A DNA stretch of 64,000 nt from Sulfurimonas sp. (GCA_013791885.1 VMSZ01000056.1:23995-87994), one strand, 5' to 3'; shown: positions 1 to 12,433, numbered from the stretch's first letter. Made by a program: numbers and translations. Notes: generated from the sequence alone by a model not told the origin.

Positions 1-1
1 A

Positions 2-1192
2 CGCGACCACAGAAAACTTGGGAATGAATTGAAACTTTTTACATTTCGTGAAGAGGTTGGTGCAGGTTTTCCTATCTGGCTTCCGGCTGGTGGACGTTTA
101 CGTGCAAGATTAGAGTCTTTACTTTTTAAAGCACACCGTAAACGCGGATATGAGCCTGTTCGTGGGCCTGAAATGTTACGTTCAGACCTTTGGAAAACAT
201 CTGGTCACTACCAAAATTATGGTGAAAATATGTATTTCACGAACATTGATGAGATTGAGTTCGGTGTAAAACCAATGAACTGTGTCGGGCATATTAAAGT
301 ATACGAAGAGGATTTACACTCTTACAGAGATTTACCTCTAAAATACTTTGAGTATGGCGTTGTTCACCGTCATGAGATGACAGGAGCACTTCACGGACTT
401 TTCCGTGTTCGTGAATTTACTCAGGATGATGCGCATATTTTTTGTACAGCTGATCAAATTGAAGAGCAGATTATAGAAGTTGTGGATTTTGTTGACAAAA
501 TCATGTCGACTTTTGAATTTAACTACAAAATGATGATTTCTACAAAACCTGAAAAAGCAGTTGGTGATGATGCTGTTTGGGAAACATCAACGCAAGCACT
601 TAAAAACGCAATGGATAAAAATAACCTTGTGTATGAGATTGATGAAGGCGGCGGGGCATTTTATGGTCCTAAAATCGACATTAAAATCACAGATGCCATC
701 GGTCGTGAATGGCAGTGTGGAACAATCCAGCTCGACTTCAACCTTCCACAAAGATTTGAATTGGAATATAACGGCGAAGGCAATGAAAAGATCCAGCCGG
801 TTATGATTCACAGAGCGATTCTTGGTTCATTTGAGCGTTTTATAGGGATTTTAACTGAGCATTATGCCGGAGAATTCCCGATGTTTATTGCTCCTACTCA
901 AGTTGCAATTGTTCCTGTCGCAGAAAGCCATAAAGATTATGCTAAGGAATTATCAGATAAACTTATCGACATTGGTGCCGATAGTGAAATATTCGCTAAA
1001 AATGATTCTTTAAATAAAAGAGTTCGAACGGCAGAAAAAACGCGTGTTCCTATGATAGTTGTCATCGGCGATGAAGAAATACAGAATAAAACTGTAGCCA
1101 TCAGAGATAGAAGAACAAGAGAACAATACAATCTAAGCGAAAAGGATTTCTTGGCGCTTATACAAACTAAAATAAATGAGGTAAATTTTTGA
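2..1192 (+). CDS. thrS: Threonyl-tRNA synthetase, 3' part (5' end lies outside the window; the frame is open from base 2)
   Basis: Translated ORF carries class II ThrRS core and anticodon-binding domain ([14 protein letters not shown]..., [27 protein letters not shown]). The same frame continues upstream of the called TTG as [10 protein letters not shown]. Confidence 0.96.
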   Translation, partial: RDHRKLGNELKLFTFREEVGAGFPIWLPAGGRLRARLESLLFKAHRKRGYEPVRGPEMLRSDLWKTSGHYQNYGENMYFTNIDEIEFGVKPMNCVGHIKVYEEDLHSYRDLPLKYFEYGVVHRHEMTGALHGLFRVREFTQDDAHIFCTADQIEEQIIEVVDFVDKIMSTFEFNYKMMISTKPEKAVGDDAVWETSTQALKNAMDKNNLVYEIDEGGGAFYGPKIDIKITDAIGREWQCGTIQLDFNLPQRFELEYNGEGNEKIQPVMIHRAILGSFERFIGILTEHYAGEFPMFIAPTQVAIVPVAESHKDYAKELSDKLIDIGADSEIFAKNDSLNKRVRTAEKTRVPMIVVIGDEEIQNKTVAIRDRRTREQYNLSEKDFLALIQTKINEVNF

Positions 1193-1707
1193 GTAAAAAC
1201 AAAGACCGTGTCATAATGAATGACGACATCCGTGTACCAGAGGTACGTTGTAATATTGATGGAGCTGAATCTTTAGGAGTGGTTTCTATTGATGTGGCTA
1301 TGGAAAAAGCAAATGAGTTGGGTTTAGATTTAGTTCTAATCGCTCCAGAAGCAAAACCGCCTGTCGCAAAGATTATGGATTACGGTAAGTTTAAATACCA
1401 AGAAGAGAAAAAACTCAAAGAGCAAAGAAAAAATCAGACAAAGATTGATGTAAAAGAGATTAAGCTGTCTGTGAAAATTGCTGAAAATGACATCAGTTAT
1501 AAAGTTAAACATGCAAGAGAGTTTTTGGCTGAAGGGAAGCACGTAAAATTCCGTGTATTTCTAAAAGGTCGTGAAATGGCTCACCCTCAAGCTGCTAAAG
1601 AAGTTCTTTTAAGAGTTTGGCCAATGATTGAAGATGTTGGTGTTATGGAAAAAGAACCATCATTTGAAGGCCGTTACTATAATATGTACGTAACTCCGCA
1701 GAAGTAA
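1189..1707 (+). CDS. infC: Translation initiation factor IF-3, TTG start overlapping the thrS stop
   Basis: IF-3 motifs ([49 protein letters not shown]); placed directly after thrS. Confidence 0.95.
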   Translation: MSKNKDRVIMNDDIRVPEVRCNIDGAESLGVVSIDVAMEKANELGLDLVLIAPEAKPPVAKIMDYGKFKYQEEKKLKEQRKNQTKIDVKEIKLSVKIAENDISYKVKHAREFLAEGKHVKFRVFLKGREMAHPQAAKEVLLRVWPMIEDVGVMEKEPSFEGRYYNMYVTPQK

Positions 1708-1724
1708 TATAATTTCTTCATTAA

Positions 1725-1755
1725 AATGACACCCACATTTAGTGGGCTTTGTCAT
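1725..1755. terminator. Inverted repeat between convergent infC and MCP genes
   Basis: ATGACAcCCACatttaGTGGgctttGTCAT hairpin in the convergent intergenic region. Confidence 0.5.
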
Positions 1756-3192
1756 CTATTTTATCTCTCTACGACTCTTTTCTAACATATCATCCATCAT
1801 CTTATGTAGCTCTGTACTATTTTCTTCCATAACTTTAAAATTTTCTATAATCTCGTTTTTATGTTCTAAAACTTTATTATCTGGGTAGATATATGAAATG
1901 TTTTTGTTAACAAGGCGATGGATTTCTTGGTGCGGTTTATCAATTGCTTTGTACGATGCACAGTGACCGAATTTTTCTTTCGCCGAACCTGCATACCATT
2001 TACCTAAGCTACATGTCGTAGGTGAAGGAAATTCAATGCGTTTTTGTCTTCTAAATACTGAAGAGTAGGCATTTGATTTATAGATTGTATGATCAATTTT
2101 GGCTAAAACAACAAATATCATGTTCTCTAAAGCATAAGCATAGCTAGATGCAAGTTTTGCATCATGCCTAAAACCCTCGAGTGTGTTTGTAAATTTATCA
2201 ATTGTTTCGCTTGATTTTTCTGTAATTTTTATCATAGATAAGGAATCATCTTGAAGATCAGAGGCATCTTGTTGAAAAGTTTGAATTGAGATAGAAATTT
2301 CACCCGTCGCTTTTTGGGTTCTCTCTGCGAGTTTTCTCACTTCATCGGCAACTACAGCAAATCCACGACCATGCTCACCTGCACGGGCAGCTTCTATTGC
2401 TGCATTGAGAGCAAGCAGATTGGTTTGATCAGCGATATCTTTTATTAAATCTACTATAGAATTGATATCTGATGTTTTTTGGTTAAGCTCATCAATCTTC
2501 TGAGAAGAATGATGCACACCAACTATAAGTTGATGCAGGTTTTCGCTTACATTGTCTATGGCTTCGCTGCTTGCTAAAACTGATTCTTCTGTGCATTTAC
2601 TGATTTTTACAATTTGCTCTATACTTGATAGTGATCTTGTAAGATCATCTTGCAATAGAGTAAGCTCCCCGATTACACCTTGACCAATATGTGAGATAGC
2701 AGCATTTAGTTCCGAATTTTCAATTTGTGTTGTATCTGTTTGCATACTTGCTATGGCATTATTCGTAATACTGATATTTTCTAAAAATTGGCCGGAAAAT
2801 TCATCTTCATGGATTTTTGGGTAAGCAGCTTTGGTGCTTGCTTGCGTAATCGAGGAAGATACGGATGTTACAAAAGCATTTAACTGTAGCATTAACGAGT
2901 TAAAACTTTTTCGGAGATCTTCAAGTTCTCCGCCATCTTTATAATTTATATTATTGTTCTCAAGAATTCCCGATTCTGCTTTGACCATAGCATCGCTAAA
3001 CAATCTCATATTTGCTTGAATTCTTCTAATATTAATAAACATATACCACGCTAAGGCAAAGTTTGTGATATTCACAACTCTCATTACGTCGAATCCATAA
3101 TGATATATTTCTATAAATAACATGATGGTAAATATACATAGAGAAACAACATTTGCACGCTGTATTTTTGTTAAAGATGAGACATTTAGCAT
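1756..3192 (-). CDS. Methyl-accepting chemotaxis protein with C-terminal CZB (zinc-binding) domain
   Basis: Canonical MCP hairpin tip ([38 protein letters not shown]) followed by CZB-like TCSLGKWY...H...H..H. Confidence 0.92.
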   Translation of the reverse strand: MLNVSSLTKIQRANVVSLCIFTIMLFIEIYHYGFDVMRVVNITNFALAWYMFINIRRIQANMRLFSDAMVKAESGILENNNINYKDGGELEDLRKSFNSLMLQLNAFVTSVSSSITQASTKAAYPKIHEDEFSGQFLENISITNNAIASMQTDTTQIENSELNAAISHIGQGVIGELTLLQDDLTRSLSSIEQIVKISKCTEESVLASSEAIDNVSENLHQLIVGVHHSSQKIDELNQKTSDINSIVDLIKDIADQTNLLALNAAIEAARAGEHGRGFAVVADEVRKLAERTQKATGEISISIQTFQQDASDLQDDSLSMIKITEKSSETIDKFTNTLEGFRHDAKLASSYAYALENMIFVVLAKIDHTIYKSNAYSSVFRRQKRIEFPSPTTCSLGKWYAGSAKEKFGHCASYKAIDKPHQEIHRLVNKNISYIYPDNKVLEHKNEIIENFKVMEENSTELHKMMDDMLEKSRREIK

Positions 3193-3325
3193 TTTAGTCC
3201 TCGGGTGTGTAAAATTAATTTTATAAAGTATAACATTTAATTATTATAAAAATTGTGATTATATAGCTAATAGGAGGCTAAAAGAGTTAGTAAACGCCAA
3301 TAATTTATATCGGCGTTTATGACGG

Positions 3326-4651
3326 TTACTTAGAAATTTTTGATGCGAGTTCTTCTTCGTTTATATCTTTTGACGAATATTTAATTACAACTAAGTTTTC
3401 AGTTTCATTGATATACCATTCAGCAATATGTTCACTCTCTAATGCATTCAATTTATCAAAGTCCACATTTTCATGAGAAATATACATATGAGAATACTTT
3501 GTAGGATTCTGAAGCTTTAAAGTTGTCCAGGCTAACCAGGCAATAATAATAACAGAGATAGCAAGAGCCAACTCTCCTCTGTTACTTATTTCCAAGTAGA
3601 GCCCGGCAAGTGTTCCCCCAAGAAATGTAGCAAAATATGCAGAAGAGTTTGAAATTCCAAGTGCGGCACCTTTTTGGTGTACTTTTGCAAATTTACTTAT
3701 CATAGACTGAACCAGTGGTTCCATCATATTAAACGCAACAAAGAAAAGCACAACGCCAACTACAAAGATAACGCTCGATGTTGTAAAGCCCATAATTAAA
3801 AATGAGATTAAAAAGAGAATAATTGAGAGTATAAATATCTGTTTAGGAATATTTTTCTTTTCTCCAAATACTGCCGCTGGGCCCATAGCAACAAGCCCTG
3901 CAATCATTGCTGGAACGTAAGCCATCCAGAGTTCAGATTTTTCCCAAGAAAAACCATATTCCGGTTTTGTTAAAATGATTGGAATAAGTACAAACGCAAC
4001 AGTCATAAGACCTTTTTGCAGGGTATTGATTATAATCATATTTAAAAGATTATTGTCTTTTAAAATATCTAAAGTTTTTGCATCTTCGTGATAGATGTGT
4101 TTTATTTTTGGAGGCGTTGGAACTTTAGTAAAAAGAACTATAATAGCGATAACGGCTAAAACAGCTGTTATTAAAAAGATAGTGCTCATTCCAAATTGTG
4201 AAGCTAAAACAGGACCAAGTCCCATAGCAAGTGCAAAACTTAGAGCGATAAAACCACCCATGATAGCCATTGCTTTACCGCGAGTTTCTTCTTCAACCAA
4301 GTCAGCTATCATTGCTGTAACAACAGAGCCTATAGCCCCGGCACCTTGTAGGAAACGGCCAATCATAAGGGTGTAAATATCAGTAGAGTAGGCACACATA
4401 ATAGAGCCGACAAGAAACACAAGAAGACCAAATAAAATAGTCGGTTTTCGTCCTATTTTGTCACTCATAGTTCCAAAGGGAACTTGAAAAATTGCTTGCG
4501 TTAGTGCGTAACCACCAACAATGACACCAACGAGAAAAGGAGTTGCTCCATCGAGTTCAAGTGCATAAACAGAGAGAACAGGAAGAACCAAAAACAATCC
4601 TAAAAAGCGTAAGAATAGAATTGAAGAAAGGGGGAAAACTTTTTTGAACAT
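3326..4651 (-). CDS. Major facilitator superfamily transporter with a hydrophilic C-terminal extension
   Basis: 12-TM-like hydrophobic pattern; MFS motif GTMSDKIGRKPTI; about 50 non-membrane residues at the C-terminus. Confidence 0.88.
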   Translation of the reverse strand: MFKKVFPLSSILFLRFLGLFLVLPVLSVYALELDGATPFLVGVIVGGYALTQAIFQVPFGTMSDKIGRKPTILFGLLVFLVGSIMCAYSTDIYTLMIGRFLQGAGAIGSVVTAMIADLVEEETRGKAMAIMGGFIALSFALAMGLGPVLASQFGMSTIFLITAVLAVIAIIVLFTKVPTPPKIKHIYHEDAKTLDILKDNNLLNMIIINTLQKGLMTVAFVLIPIILTKPEYGFSWEKSELWMAYVPAMIAGLVAMGPAAVFGEKKNIPKQIFILSIILFLISFLIMGFTTSSVIFVVGVVLFFVAFNMMEPLVQSMISKFAKVHQKGAALGISNSSAYFATFLGGTLAGLYLEISNRGELALAISVIIIAWLAWTTLKLQNPTKYSHMYISHENVDFDKLNALESEHIAEWYINETENLVVIKYSSKDINEEELASKISK

Positions 4652-4765
4652 AGGTAGCCTTATTGATTTTAGTATATAATCCTGAAATTATAATCAAAAA
4701 AGCATTCATAAAACTTCAGTAGAGATATGAAAAAATTGGTAAAGATAAGTATAAGGAAATAGACT

Positions 4766-5353
4766 TTGAAATTAGTTTTAGCAACGTCCAATAAGGGCAA
4801 AGTAAAAGAGATACAGGCTCTGTGTAAGGATTTTGAAGTTGTTCCCTACTCCGAACTTATAGAAGAATTTGAAATAGTGGAAGATGCTGATACATTTAAA
4901 GAGAACGCGCTCATTAAAGCAAGAGCAGTTTTTGCAGCACTTCAAGATAAAGATGTTGTGGTTATGGCTGATGACAGCGGCATCAGTGTGGATATTCTTG
5001 ATGGTGCGCCCGGAATCTACAGTGCAAGATACGCAGGGGTGGGTTCAGGAGATAAAGACAATCTTTACAAACTCATAGAAGCTATAAAAGACAAAGGTGC
5101 TTCCTCATCACCTGCACATTACACGGCGGCTATTGCTATAGTAACAAAAGATGCCGAGTACAGCGTTCATGGCTGGATGTATGGCACTGCGTTTAGTGAG
5201 GCAAGAGGAGAGGGCGGTTTTGGATATGACCCTATGTTTATCCCTGAGGGGTATGAAAAAACTTTAGGTGAACTTGATGATGAAATAAAGAAAAAACTCT
5301 CTCACCGTGCCAAAGCACTTTCTTTAGCAAAAATAATTTTACACACACTCTAA
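4766..5353 (+). CDS. rdgB: XTP/dITP pyrophosphatase (Ham1/RdgB family), TTG start
   Basis: [55 protein letters not shown] motifs. Confidence 0.95.
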   Translation: MKLVLATSNKGKVKEIQALCKDFEVVPYSELIEEFEIVEDADTFKENALIKARAVFAALQDKDVVVMADDSGISVDILDGAPGIYSARYAGVGSGDKDNLYKLIEAIKDKGASSSPAHYTAAIAIVTKDAEYSVHGWMYGTAFSEARGEGGFGYDPMFIPEGYEKTLGELDDEIKKKLSHRAKALSLAKIILHTL

Positions 5354-5361
5354 GTGCGTGT

Positions 5362-6132
5362 TTAAGAGAACATAATGAGTAGAATCGCTCCAAAAAGTAT
5401 CCTGTAAATACCAAACGCAACGAAGGTGAATTTTTCTAAAAACTTCATAAAGAGTTTGATGGTGAGATACGCAACTATAAATGAAACAACAAAGCCAATT
5501 CCAAGAGTAATAAGATTTGCATCACTAAACTCCTTGTAATGTTTGAGTAAATCATATGCTGATACAGCGCTCATAACAGGGATGGCAAGTAAAAAGCTAA
5601 ATTCGGCACTTGCTTTTCTGCTAAGACCGACAAGCAAAGCTCCTATAATGGTTGAACCGGCACGGCTTGTTCCGGGAATGAGAGCTAAAACTTGCGCAAG
5701 GCCTATAAATATAGATTGCTTCATGGTGACTTGCTCAACGTCATCCTGAAGTTTTGACTCATCTTTTAAGAAAAATTTCTCGACTATTAAAAAGACGATA
5801 CCGCCTAGAATGAACATAATAGCGACAATCTCTATGCTGAAAAGTTCTTTTATCTGTGAGGAAAAAAGATAGCCGACTGCTCCAAGAGGCAAAAACGCAA
5901 CAAAGACTTTTGTCCATAAATCTATTTTTTGAAATGTGAATTTATCTTTGTAATTCATTACAACTGCAAGAATCGCGGCAAACTGTATGATGACTTCATA
6001 CGCTTTAGTAGCCGCATTTTGATTAAGCCCTAAAAAATGGCTCGCTACAATGAGATGGCCGGTAGAAGAGATGGGTAGAAACTCAGTAAAACCTTCAATA
6101 ATACCTAAAATAATTGAATCAAAAATAGTCAT
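5362..6132 (-). CDS. uppP: Undecaprenyl-diphosphatase (BacA/UppP)
   Basis: [20 protein letters not shown] and [10 protein letters not shown] motifs. Confidence 0.95.
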   Translation of the reverse strand: MTIFDSIILGIIEGFTEFLPISSTGHLIVASHFLGLNQNAATKAYEVIIQFAAILAVVMNYKDKFTFQKIDLWTKVFVAFLPLGAVGYLFSSQIKELFSIEIVAIMFILGGIVFLIVEKFFLKDESKLQDDVEQVTMKQSIFIGLAQVLALIPGTSRAGSTIIGALLVGLSRKASAEFSFLLAIPVMSAVSAYDLLKHYKEFSDANLITLGIGFVVSFIVAYLTIKLFMKFLEKFTFVAFGIYRILFGAILLIMFS

Positions 6133-6267
6133 TACTATCCTTTATTTAAAAAAAATGAATAGTAGCACAGCATGGCTTTGAATATCTTCTCCAAAGCCTA
6201 TTTAAACTTTTTTAGATATAATACGAGGTTTTTTAATTACGATATTACCTTATATAGGAATTTTTAT

Positions 6268-7383
6268 ATGTTACTTTTTACTCCTGGTCCTACTCCAGTA
6301 CCCCAAAATGTTCGTAACGCGATGAGTGATGAGACAATGCATCACCGTACTCCAGAATTTGAAGCTATTTTTGAAAAAACAAGAAAACATCTTTTTTCTC
6401 TTTTTGGAAGCGATGAAGTAATTATGCTCTCTTCAAGCGGAACGGGTGCCATGGAAGCGGCTGTAACAAATCTATGCCATAACACTTTACTGAATGTAAA
6501 CTCAGGGAAGTTTGGTGAACGATTTGGAAAAATTGCACTTGCAAGCGGTTTGAAAAATGTAGAGATAAAGAATGAGTGGGACACTCCTGTAAGTGTAGAA
6601 GCAATTGTAGAAGCAATTAAAAATAATGCAGATATTGATGCAATAGCAGTACAGATTAGTGAATCTGCAGGCGGTCTTCGTCATCCGGTTGAAGCAATTG
6701 CAAAAGCAGTCAAAGAGATTAACCCGAATATTATGATTATTGCTGATGGCATTACTGCTGTTGGTGTTGAACCTATAGAAATAACTAATATAGATTGTCT
6801 TATTGCTGGAAGCCAAAAAGCTTTAATGCTTCCTCCAGGGCTTGCTATTTTAGGCCTTAGCAATAACGCAATTGAGAAAATTGGCAAAGGAAAAGGCTAC
6901 TACTTTAACCTTGCAACCGAGATAAAAAACCAAAGACAAAACACAACGGCTTGGACTGCTGCTACGACTTTAATTATTGGTTTACTAGAAGTTTTGGAAA
7001 CAATTGAAAAAGATGGCGGAATGTCTAAACTATATGAAAAAACCGCTACAAGAGCAGAGGCAATAAATGCAGCCCTTCAAGCACTTGGACTTCACATTTA
7101 TCCAAAAACTCCGGCAAAATCTATGACGACAGTTGATGACGCGGATGCTTCAAAAATAAGAAAAGTACTTGAGCAAAAATTCAGTGTAAATGTTGCAGGC
7201 GGTCAAGACCATTTAAAAGGAAAAATTTTCCGTATTAACCAAATGGGACTTATTCCGGATTATGAAGCTGCTTGGGTTGTAAACGCAGTAGAATTAACGC
7301 TTGATATGCTAGGCCGCCGCAAGTATGATGGAACAGCAAATAAAATTTTTAACGAAATTACTTTTCAAAATAGAGCATTGTAA
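6268..7383 (+). CDS. Class V aminotransferase (alanine-glyoxylate/serine-pyruvate aminotransferase family)
   Basis: MLLFTPGPTPVPQNV start with AGGA upstream; PLP lysine region GSQKALMLPPGLA. The ORF track starts upstream at 6172; the homologous start is 6268. Confidence 0.9.
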   Translation: MLLFTPGPTPVPQNVRNAMSDETMHHRTPEFEAIFEKTRKHLFSLFGSDEVIMLSSSGTGAMEAAVTNLCHNTLLNVNSGKFGERFGKIALASGLKNVEIKNEWDTPVSVEAIVEAIKNNADIDAIAVQISESAGGLRHPVEAIAKAVKEINPNIMIIADGITAVGVEPIEITNIDCLIAGSQKALMLPPGLAILGLSNNAIEKIGKGKGYYFNLATEIKNQRQNTTAWTAATTLIIGLLEVLETIEKDGGMSKLYEKTATRAEAINAALQALGLHIYPKTPAKSMTTVDDADASKIRKVLEQKFSVNVAGGQDHLKGKIFRINQMGLIPDYEAAWVVNAVELTLDMLGRRKYDGTANKIFNEITFQNRAL

Positions 7384-8231
7384 TGATTTTGGAGCATGAA
7401 ATTCCAAACGGGACAAAACTCTATTTTGGTGAGAATGCTAAAGTAAAAAGAAAGATAGAAAATATTGCAAGTGAAGTATTGTATGCAAATGGTTTTGAAG
7501 AGATAGTAACACCTGTTTTTTCGTACCATCAGCATTTGAGTGTGGCGGATGATAAAGAGCTTATCAGAGTAAACGATGCAAAAAACAATTCTCTTTCTCT
7601 ACGCGCGGACTCGACGATTGATGTTGTAAGAATTATTGACAAAAGATTGGGGCGTAACACTGAACATAAAAAGTGGTTTTACATTCAACCGGTATTTCGT
7701 TACCCGACAGAAGAACAGTATCAGGTCGGAGTTGAATATATGGGGCAAAAGAAGCTCTCGTCTGTTTTAAGTCTTGCAATGAATATATTTGGAAAGCTTG
7801 AGTTGCAGCCTCTTGTTCAAATTTCAAACATCAAAATACCAAAACTTTTAGTGAAGATGTTTGATGAGCTGAGTTTAGAAGATTTTCGTCATATTAACAT
7901 AGATAAATTTTTGAGTTTAAATGTAGAGTGGCTAACAAAGTTAGTTTATTTACAGTACATTCACCAAATAGATGAAGTCATAGCATTAGCACCGGAAAAA
8001 ATAAAAGTAGAGCTGAAAAAAATGCAGGATTTATGTTCTGAAATGTCTTGCGAGAAAAGCGTTTTAGCACCTTTGTATTATGCAGAAATGCTTTATTATG
8101 ATGAGTTATTTTTTAGAGTGATAGATAAAAATGAAGTTTATGCCAAAGGCGGAAGATATAAGAGTGATGAACTCACTTCCGTTGGATTTGCAATATATAC
8201 AGACGCACTATGCGACACATTAAGTAAGTAG
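7383..8231 (+). CDS. hisZ: HisS-like ATP phosphoribosyltransferase regulatory subunit
   Basis: Class II aaRS-like core without anticodon domain, 282 aa, ([20 protein letters not shown]), adjacent to purA. Confidence 0.7.
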   Translation: MILEHEIPNGTKLYFGENAKVKRKIENIASEVLYANGFEEIVTPVFSYHQHLSVADDKELIRVNDAKNNSLSLRADSTIDVVRIIDKRLGRNTEHKKWFYIQPVFRYPTEEQYQVGVEYMGQKKLSSVLSLAMNIFGKLELQPLVQISNIKIPKLLVKMFDELSLEDFRHINIDKFLSLNVEWLTKLVYLQYIHQIDEVIALAPEKIKVELKKMQDLCSEMSCEKSVLAPLYYAEMLYYDELFFRVIDKNEVYAKGGRYKSDELTSVGFAIYTDALCDTLSK

Positions 8232-8247
8232 AAAAGGGAATAATATA

Positions 8248-9498
8248 ATGAAAGCAGATTTAATCGTAGGAATACAGTGGGGAGACGAAGGAAAAGGTAA
8301 AATAGTTGACAGACTTGCAAAAGAGTATGACATGGTTTGCAGAAGCCAAGGCGGTCATAATGCGGGGCACACTATCTGGGTTGATGGCGTAAAGTATGCG
8401 CTTCACCTTATCCCTTCTGGCGTTTTAAATCCAAAAGCTATTAATGTAGTCGGTAACGGCGTTGTTTTATCTCCAGAGTCAATCATTAAAGAAATGGTTC
8501 AATTTGAAGGCTTGGAAGGGCGTCTTTTTATCTCTGATAAAGCGCACTTAAATCTTTCATATCACTCTTTAATTGACCAGGCGCGTGAAAAACTCAAAGG
8601 CGATAAAGCTATCGGTACAACAGGAAAAGGTATTGGGCCTGCATATTCAGATAAGATTAATCGTGTTGGAATGAGAGTCGGCGAATTGTTAAACCCTGAA
8701 AAACTTTGTGCGTCTATTCTAGAATATTTTAAACAAAATAGAGAAATTTTTGATATTCTTGACATTAAAACTCCAAACGCAGCAGAACTTTTAAGTGAAC
8801 TTGAAGGCTTTAAAGAAAAACTTGCTCCATTCATTACGGATACAACGCAGATGGTTTGGCGAGCTCTTGACAGTGAAAATAAAAGAGTTTTACTTGAAGG
8901 CGCACAGGGAACAATGCTTGACATTGATCATGGGACATATCCGTATGTTACTTCAAGCTCGACTGTAAGTGCCGGTGCTTGTACAGGTTTAGGCATTAAT
9001 CCTAAAGACATTGGTAAAGTGACAGGAATTGTGAAAGCTTATTGTACTCGCGTTGGAAATGGACCATTTCCAAGTGAAGATTTAGGTGAAGACGGTGCAA
9101 GACTTGGTAAACAAGGGCATGAGTTTGGAACTACAACGGGACGTGCAAGAAGATGTGGCTGGTTTGATGCCATTGCTACAAAATATGCAAGCCGTTTGAA
9201 TGGCTGTGATGAACTAGCACTTATGAAACTTGATGTTCTAGATGGATTTAAAGAAGTTAAAGTTTGTATAGCGTATGAGCTTAACGGTGTAGAGATAGAC
9301 TATCTTCCTGCAAATCTTGAAGATGTAACACCAATTTACAAATCTTTCAAAGGCTGGGATAAATCTGTAGGTGCCAGAACTTTAGAAGAGTTGCCTCAAG
9401 AAGCAAGAGATTACATCAAGGCTATTGAAGAGATTACGAAAACAAAAGTTGGTATAATCTCAACATCACCCGAAAGAGAAGACACAATTATTCTTTAG
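8248..9498 (+). CDS. purA: Adenylosuccinate synthetase
   Basis: [49 protein letters not shown] motifs. Confidence 0.97.
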   Translation: MKADLIVGIQWGDEGKGKIVDRLAKEYDMVCRSQGGHNAGHTIWVDGVKYALHLIPSGVLNPKAINVVGNGVVLSPESIIKEMVQFEGLEGRLFISDKAHLNLSYHSLIDQAREKLKGDKAIGTTGKGIGPAYSDKINRVGMRVGELLNPEKLCASILEYFKQNREIFDILDIKTPNAAELLSELEGFKEKLAPFITDTTQMVWRALDSENKRVLLEGAQGTMLDIDHGTYPYVTSSSTVSAGACTGLGINPKDIGKVTGIVKAYCTRVGNGPFPSEDLGEDGARLGKQGHEFGTTTGRARRCGWFDAIATKYASRLNGCDELALMKLDVLDGFKEVKVCIAYELNGVEIDYLPANLEDVTPIYKSFKGWDKSVGARTLEELPQEARDYIKAIEEITKTKVGIISTSPEREDTIIL

Positions 9499-9526
9499 TC
9501 TATCTCCTCTTTTATAAGGATAGAAA

Positions 9527-9958
9527 ATGAACACTCGCTTTAGTTCTCTTGTTACTCTCAAAAAGAATAAAATGGAGCAGAGTGAGCGTTTAGTTCAGCG
9601 AGCAAACGCAGACTTGAACACAGCCTCTTCACAACTTCAAGCCTCTTATAACTCTTTAGCTGAAGTAGAATCGCCACAACGTGGCAGTATCTCAAAATTT
9701 TTAGCTTCCCGTACTCTTCTTTCAACAGCACGTAGTGCAATAGAGCATAATAAAGAGTGGGTAGGATTTGCAAAAAAACAAGTACACTTAGCAAGAGAAA
9801 ATCTAAAATCTGATATGATTGAGCATGAAAAATTTAAATATTTAGAGCTTGAAGAGATTAAAAAAATCCTTTTAAAACAAAAACGCCAAGAGGCAAAAGA
9901 CTTAGATGAAGTTGCGTTAATGACGTACTCAAAACCAGAATCAAATATCAAGGGATGA
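9527..9958 (+). CDS. fliJ: FliJ-like coiled-coil flagellar protein
   Basis: 143-aa charged coiled coil with FliJ-like N-terminus; immediately upstream of a MotE-like gene. Confidence 0.55.
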   Translation: MNTRFSSLVTLKKNKMEQSERLVQRANADLNTASSQLQASYNSLAEVESPQRGSISKFLASRTLLSTARSAIEHNKEWVGFAKKQVHLARENLKSDMIEHEKFKYLELEEIKKILLKQKRQEAKDLDEVALMTYSKPESNIKG

Positions 9959-9959
9959 G

Positions 9960-10469
9960 ATGAAATATTTACTACTTTTCAGTCTGCTTTTTTCACAACT
10001 TTTTTCATTGCAGACAAGTGAAAAACTGTTTGAATGTACACAAATATTTAAAGAAAGAAAAAGTGAACTTCTTGTTGAACTCGAACGAATAGATGAACAG
10101 AAACAGGCGCTGAGTGCTTTAAAAATAGCAACAGAAGAGTTATTGAAAAAAAAAGAGGCGAACCTTACTTTAAAAGAGGAAGAGGTAAACGCAAAACTTG
10201 AGCAGATAACGCAAAAAGAGCAAGAGACAAAAGCAATGCTTGAGAAAAATGAAAAGATTTTAAAAGAGATAACAGATATAAAAATGAATAATGTTGCCGA
10301 AACATATGCAAAAATGAAAGCAGGCGCTGCTGCTCAGATACTTGAAAAAATGGACAATAATGAATCTGCTGCCATCTTGCAATCCTTAAAACCAAAAACT
10401 GTAGGACAGATTTTGACAAAAATGAATCCAGATAAAGCCTCTGAATTGACGGGACTCTTGAGCAAATAA
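9960..10469 (+). CDS. MotE-like periplasmic protein (MgtE_N-type C-terminal fold)
   Basis: Signal-like N-terminus, long coiled coil, C-terminal YAKMKAGAAAQILEKMDNNESAAILQSLKPKTVGQILTKMNPDKASELTGLL. Confidence 0.65.
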   Translation: MKYLLLFSLLFSQLFSLQTSEKLFECTQIFKERKSELLVELERIDEQKQALSALKIATEELLKKKEANLTLKEEEVNAKLEQITQKEQETKAMLEKNEKILKEITDIKMNNVAETYAKMKAGAAAQILEKMDNNESAAILQSLKPKTVGQILTKMNPDKASELTGLLSK

Positions 10470-10529
10470 TCAAACTTTTACCTTATATAGTGTAAAATAC
10501 ACAAACAATTTAACAACTAGGCTCATATA

Positions 10530-11081
10530 ATGAAAATATCATTAAAAACAATTCCTCATATATCTAGCAGAATAGCAATCGATTTGAACAAGAGCGGTGT
10601 TGCAAAGATGACAAAAGGACTTGAGCCTGTATCTCAAGAGGCTGAAAAAATATTGACAGCCAATGTAAAAAGAGAAGAAGCTTTAGAAGAAAAAGCAAGA
10701 GAGATTTGTGAAGCGAATGAAGAAGAGATAGAATTTATGCTTGCTGATGAGAGACAGCTTTTCTATATGATTAAGAAGAAACTTGCGCCAGAGTACGGAA
10801 TTATCTTAAATTATGAAGAGAGATATTCAGATCTTTCACACAAAATTCTTGATGAACTTTACGAAGAAGATTTGATTCATTTTGAAGTAACTGAAAATAG
10901 AATTAAAAACATTATATACAACTCAATTACATCATTTATTTCTGAGGCTTCTCAAGTGGAAGATGCAGTCATGGACAAGATAAGATCTTATAAGAAAAGA
11001 TACATTCCCGGAACAGATGAATTTGATATTTTACACGAAAAATTATACAGAGAAGAACTAATGAAAAGGGGTATGGAGTAA
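10530..11081 (+). CDS. DUF507 family protein
   Basis: Two DUF507-like halves (VKREEALEEKAREICEANEEEIEFM..., DERQLFYMIKKKLAPEYGI...) typical of Campylobacterota; overlaps the carA start. Confidence 0.7.
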   Translation: MKISLKTIPHISSRIAIDLNKSGVAKMTKGLEPVSQEAEKILTANVKREEALEEKAREICEANEEEIEFMLADERQLFYMIKKKLAPEYGIILNYEERYSDLSHKILDELYEEDLIHFEVTENRIKNIIYNSITSFISEASQVEDAVMDKIRSYKKRYIPGTDEFDILHEKLYREELMKRGME

Positions 11082-12214
11082 TGCAAATGAAGAAAGCTTG
11101 GATATATCTTGAGAATGGAACATATTTAGAAGCTAATAGTTTTGGCGCTGACGATACAAGTGTTGGAGAAATAGTTTTCAATACTTCTATGAGCGGTTAT
11201 CAAGAAATTATGTCTGATCCGTCATACGCTGGACAATTTGTAACATTTACTATGCCGGAAATTGGTAACGTCGGTGTGAATGACGAAGATATGGAAAGCA
11301 AAAAAGCCCATGCAAAAGGGATGCTTGTTAGAAAATATCAGGGCAGATACTCAAACTTCAGAGCGGAGACTTCACTCAGTGACTTTTTAGAAAAACACAA
11401 TATTATGGGTATCTGTAATATCGATACAAGATTTTTAACAAAAATGATTCGCAGCGAAGGTGCTATGATGATGGTAGCATCAAGCAAAATCAGTGATAAA
11501 GCCGAACTGAAAAAGATTTTAGAAGCTTCACCTAGAATTGAAGATGTAAATTACATAGAACAAGTAAGTACGCAAGAGTCTTATTTGCATACTAGCGGTA
11601 CATATGCTGATAGAGAGTTTAAATATGAGGATGCTCCGGCACCTCAGGCAAAAGTTGCTGTTATTGATTTTGGTGTAAAAAGAAACATACTTAATGAATT
11701 GGTTCAAGCAAATATTGCTGTTGAAGTATTACCTAACAGTTTTTTAGCAGAAGATTTAATAAATAAATACAACACTAAAGAGATTGATGGTGTTTTTCTC
11801 TCAAATGGTCCTGGCGATCCGCTTGTACTAAAAAAAGAACAGGAACAAATAAAGAAGTTAATTGCTGCAAAAATTCCTATGTTTGGAATATGTTTAGGAC
11901 ATCAGCTTCTTTCCATTTCTCATGGTTATGACACTTTTAAACTCAAATTTGGTCACCATGGCGGAAATCACCCGGTAAAAAACTTAAAAACAGGCCTAGT
12001 GGAAATTACAGCACAAAATCATAATTACAATGTACCTGACAATATTGTTGAAATTGCAGATGTAACGCACGTCAATCTTTTTGATAATACTATTGAAGGA
12101 TTGAAATATAAAAATGCACCTATTTTTTCTGTGCAGCATCACCCAGAGTCGAGCCCTGGACCAAAAGAAAGCAGATATATTTTTAATGAATTTCTCTCAC
12201 TTATCAAACGTTAA
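11081..12214 (+). CDS. carA: Carbamoyl-phosphate synthase small subunit
   Basis: FNTSMSGYQEIMSDPSYAGQ, FGICLGHQL, VQHHPESSPGP motifs. Confidence 0.96.
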   Translation: MQMKKAWIYLENGTYLEANSFGADDTSVGEIVFNTSMSGYQEIMSDPSYAGQFVTFTMPEIGNVGVNDEDMESKKAHAKGMLVRKYQGRYSNFRAETSLSDFLEKHNIMGICNIDTRFLTKMIRSEGAMMMVASSKISDKAELKKILEASPRIEDVNYIEQVSTQESYLHTSGTYADREFKYEDAPAPQAKVAVIDFGVKRNILNELVQANIAVEVLPNSFLAEDLINKYNTKEIDGVFLSNGPGDPLVLKKEQEQIKKLIAAKIPMFGICLGHQLLSISHGYDTFKLKFGHHGGNHPVKNLKTGLVEITAQNHNYNVPDNIVEIADVTHVNLFDNTIEGLKYKNAPIFSVQHHPESSPGPKESRYIFNEFLSLIKR

Positions 12215-12433
12215 AAAGTAGTGTAGTAAACACTGCTTTCTACACCATCTGACATTTTCCTCACCTTAAATTAAAATAAAATTCCAAAAGTAAACAAAAA
12301 TCTAATAAATCTTCAATATTAATTCATAATTAAGATTATTTAAACATTTCAATTGATATTATGTGACGTTAATTAGTTTAATAAGTAAAACTTTATTAAA
12401 TATAATTGCTTTGAATCTTTAAGGAGGCTATAT

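Noticed and set aside
1189-1707. infC TTG start overlapping thrS as an unusual feature
   Set aside because: Non-ATG starts for infC and thrS-infC coupling are well known; not novel.
12340-12400. FNR/CRP-like half-sites upstream of ccoN (TTGATATTATGTGACGTTAA)
   Set aside because: Imperfect match in a very AT-rich intergenic region; not convincing without a regulon alignment.
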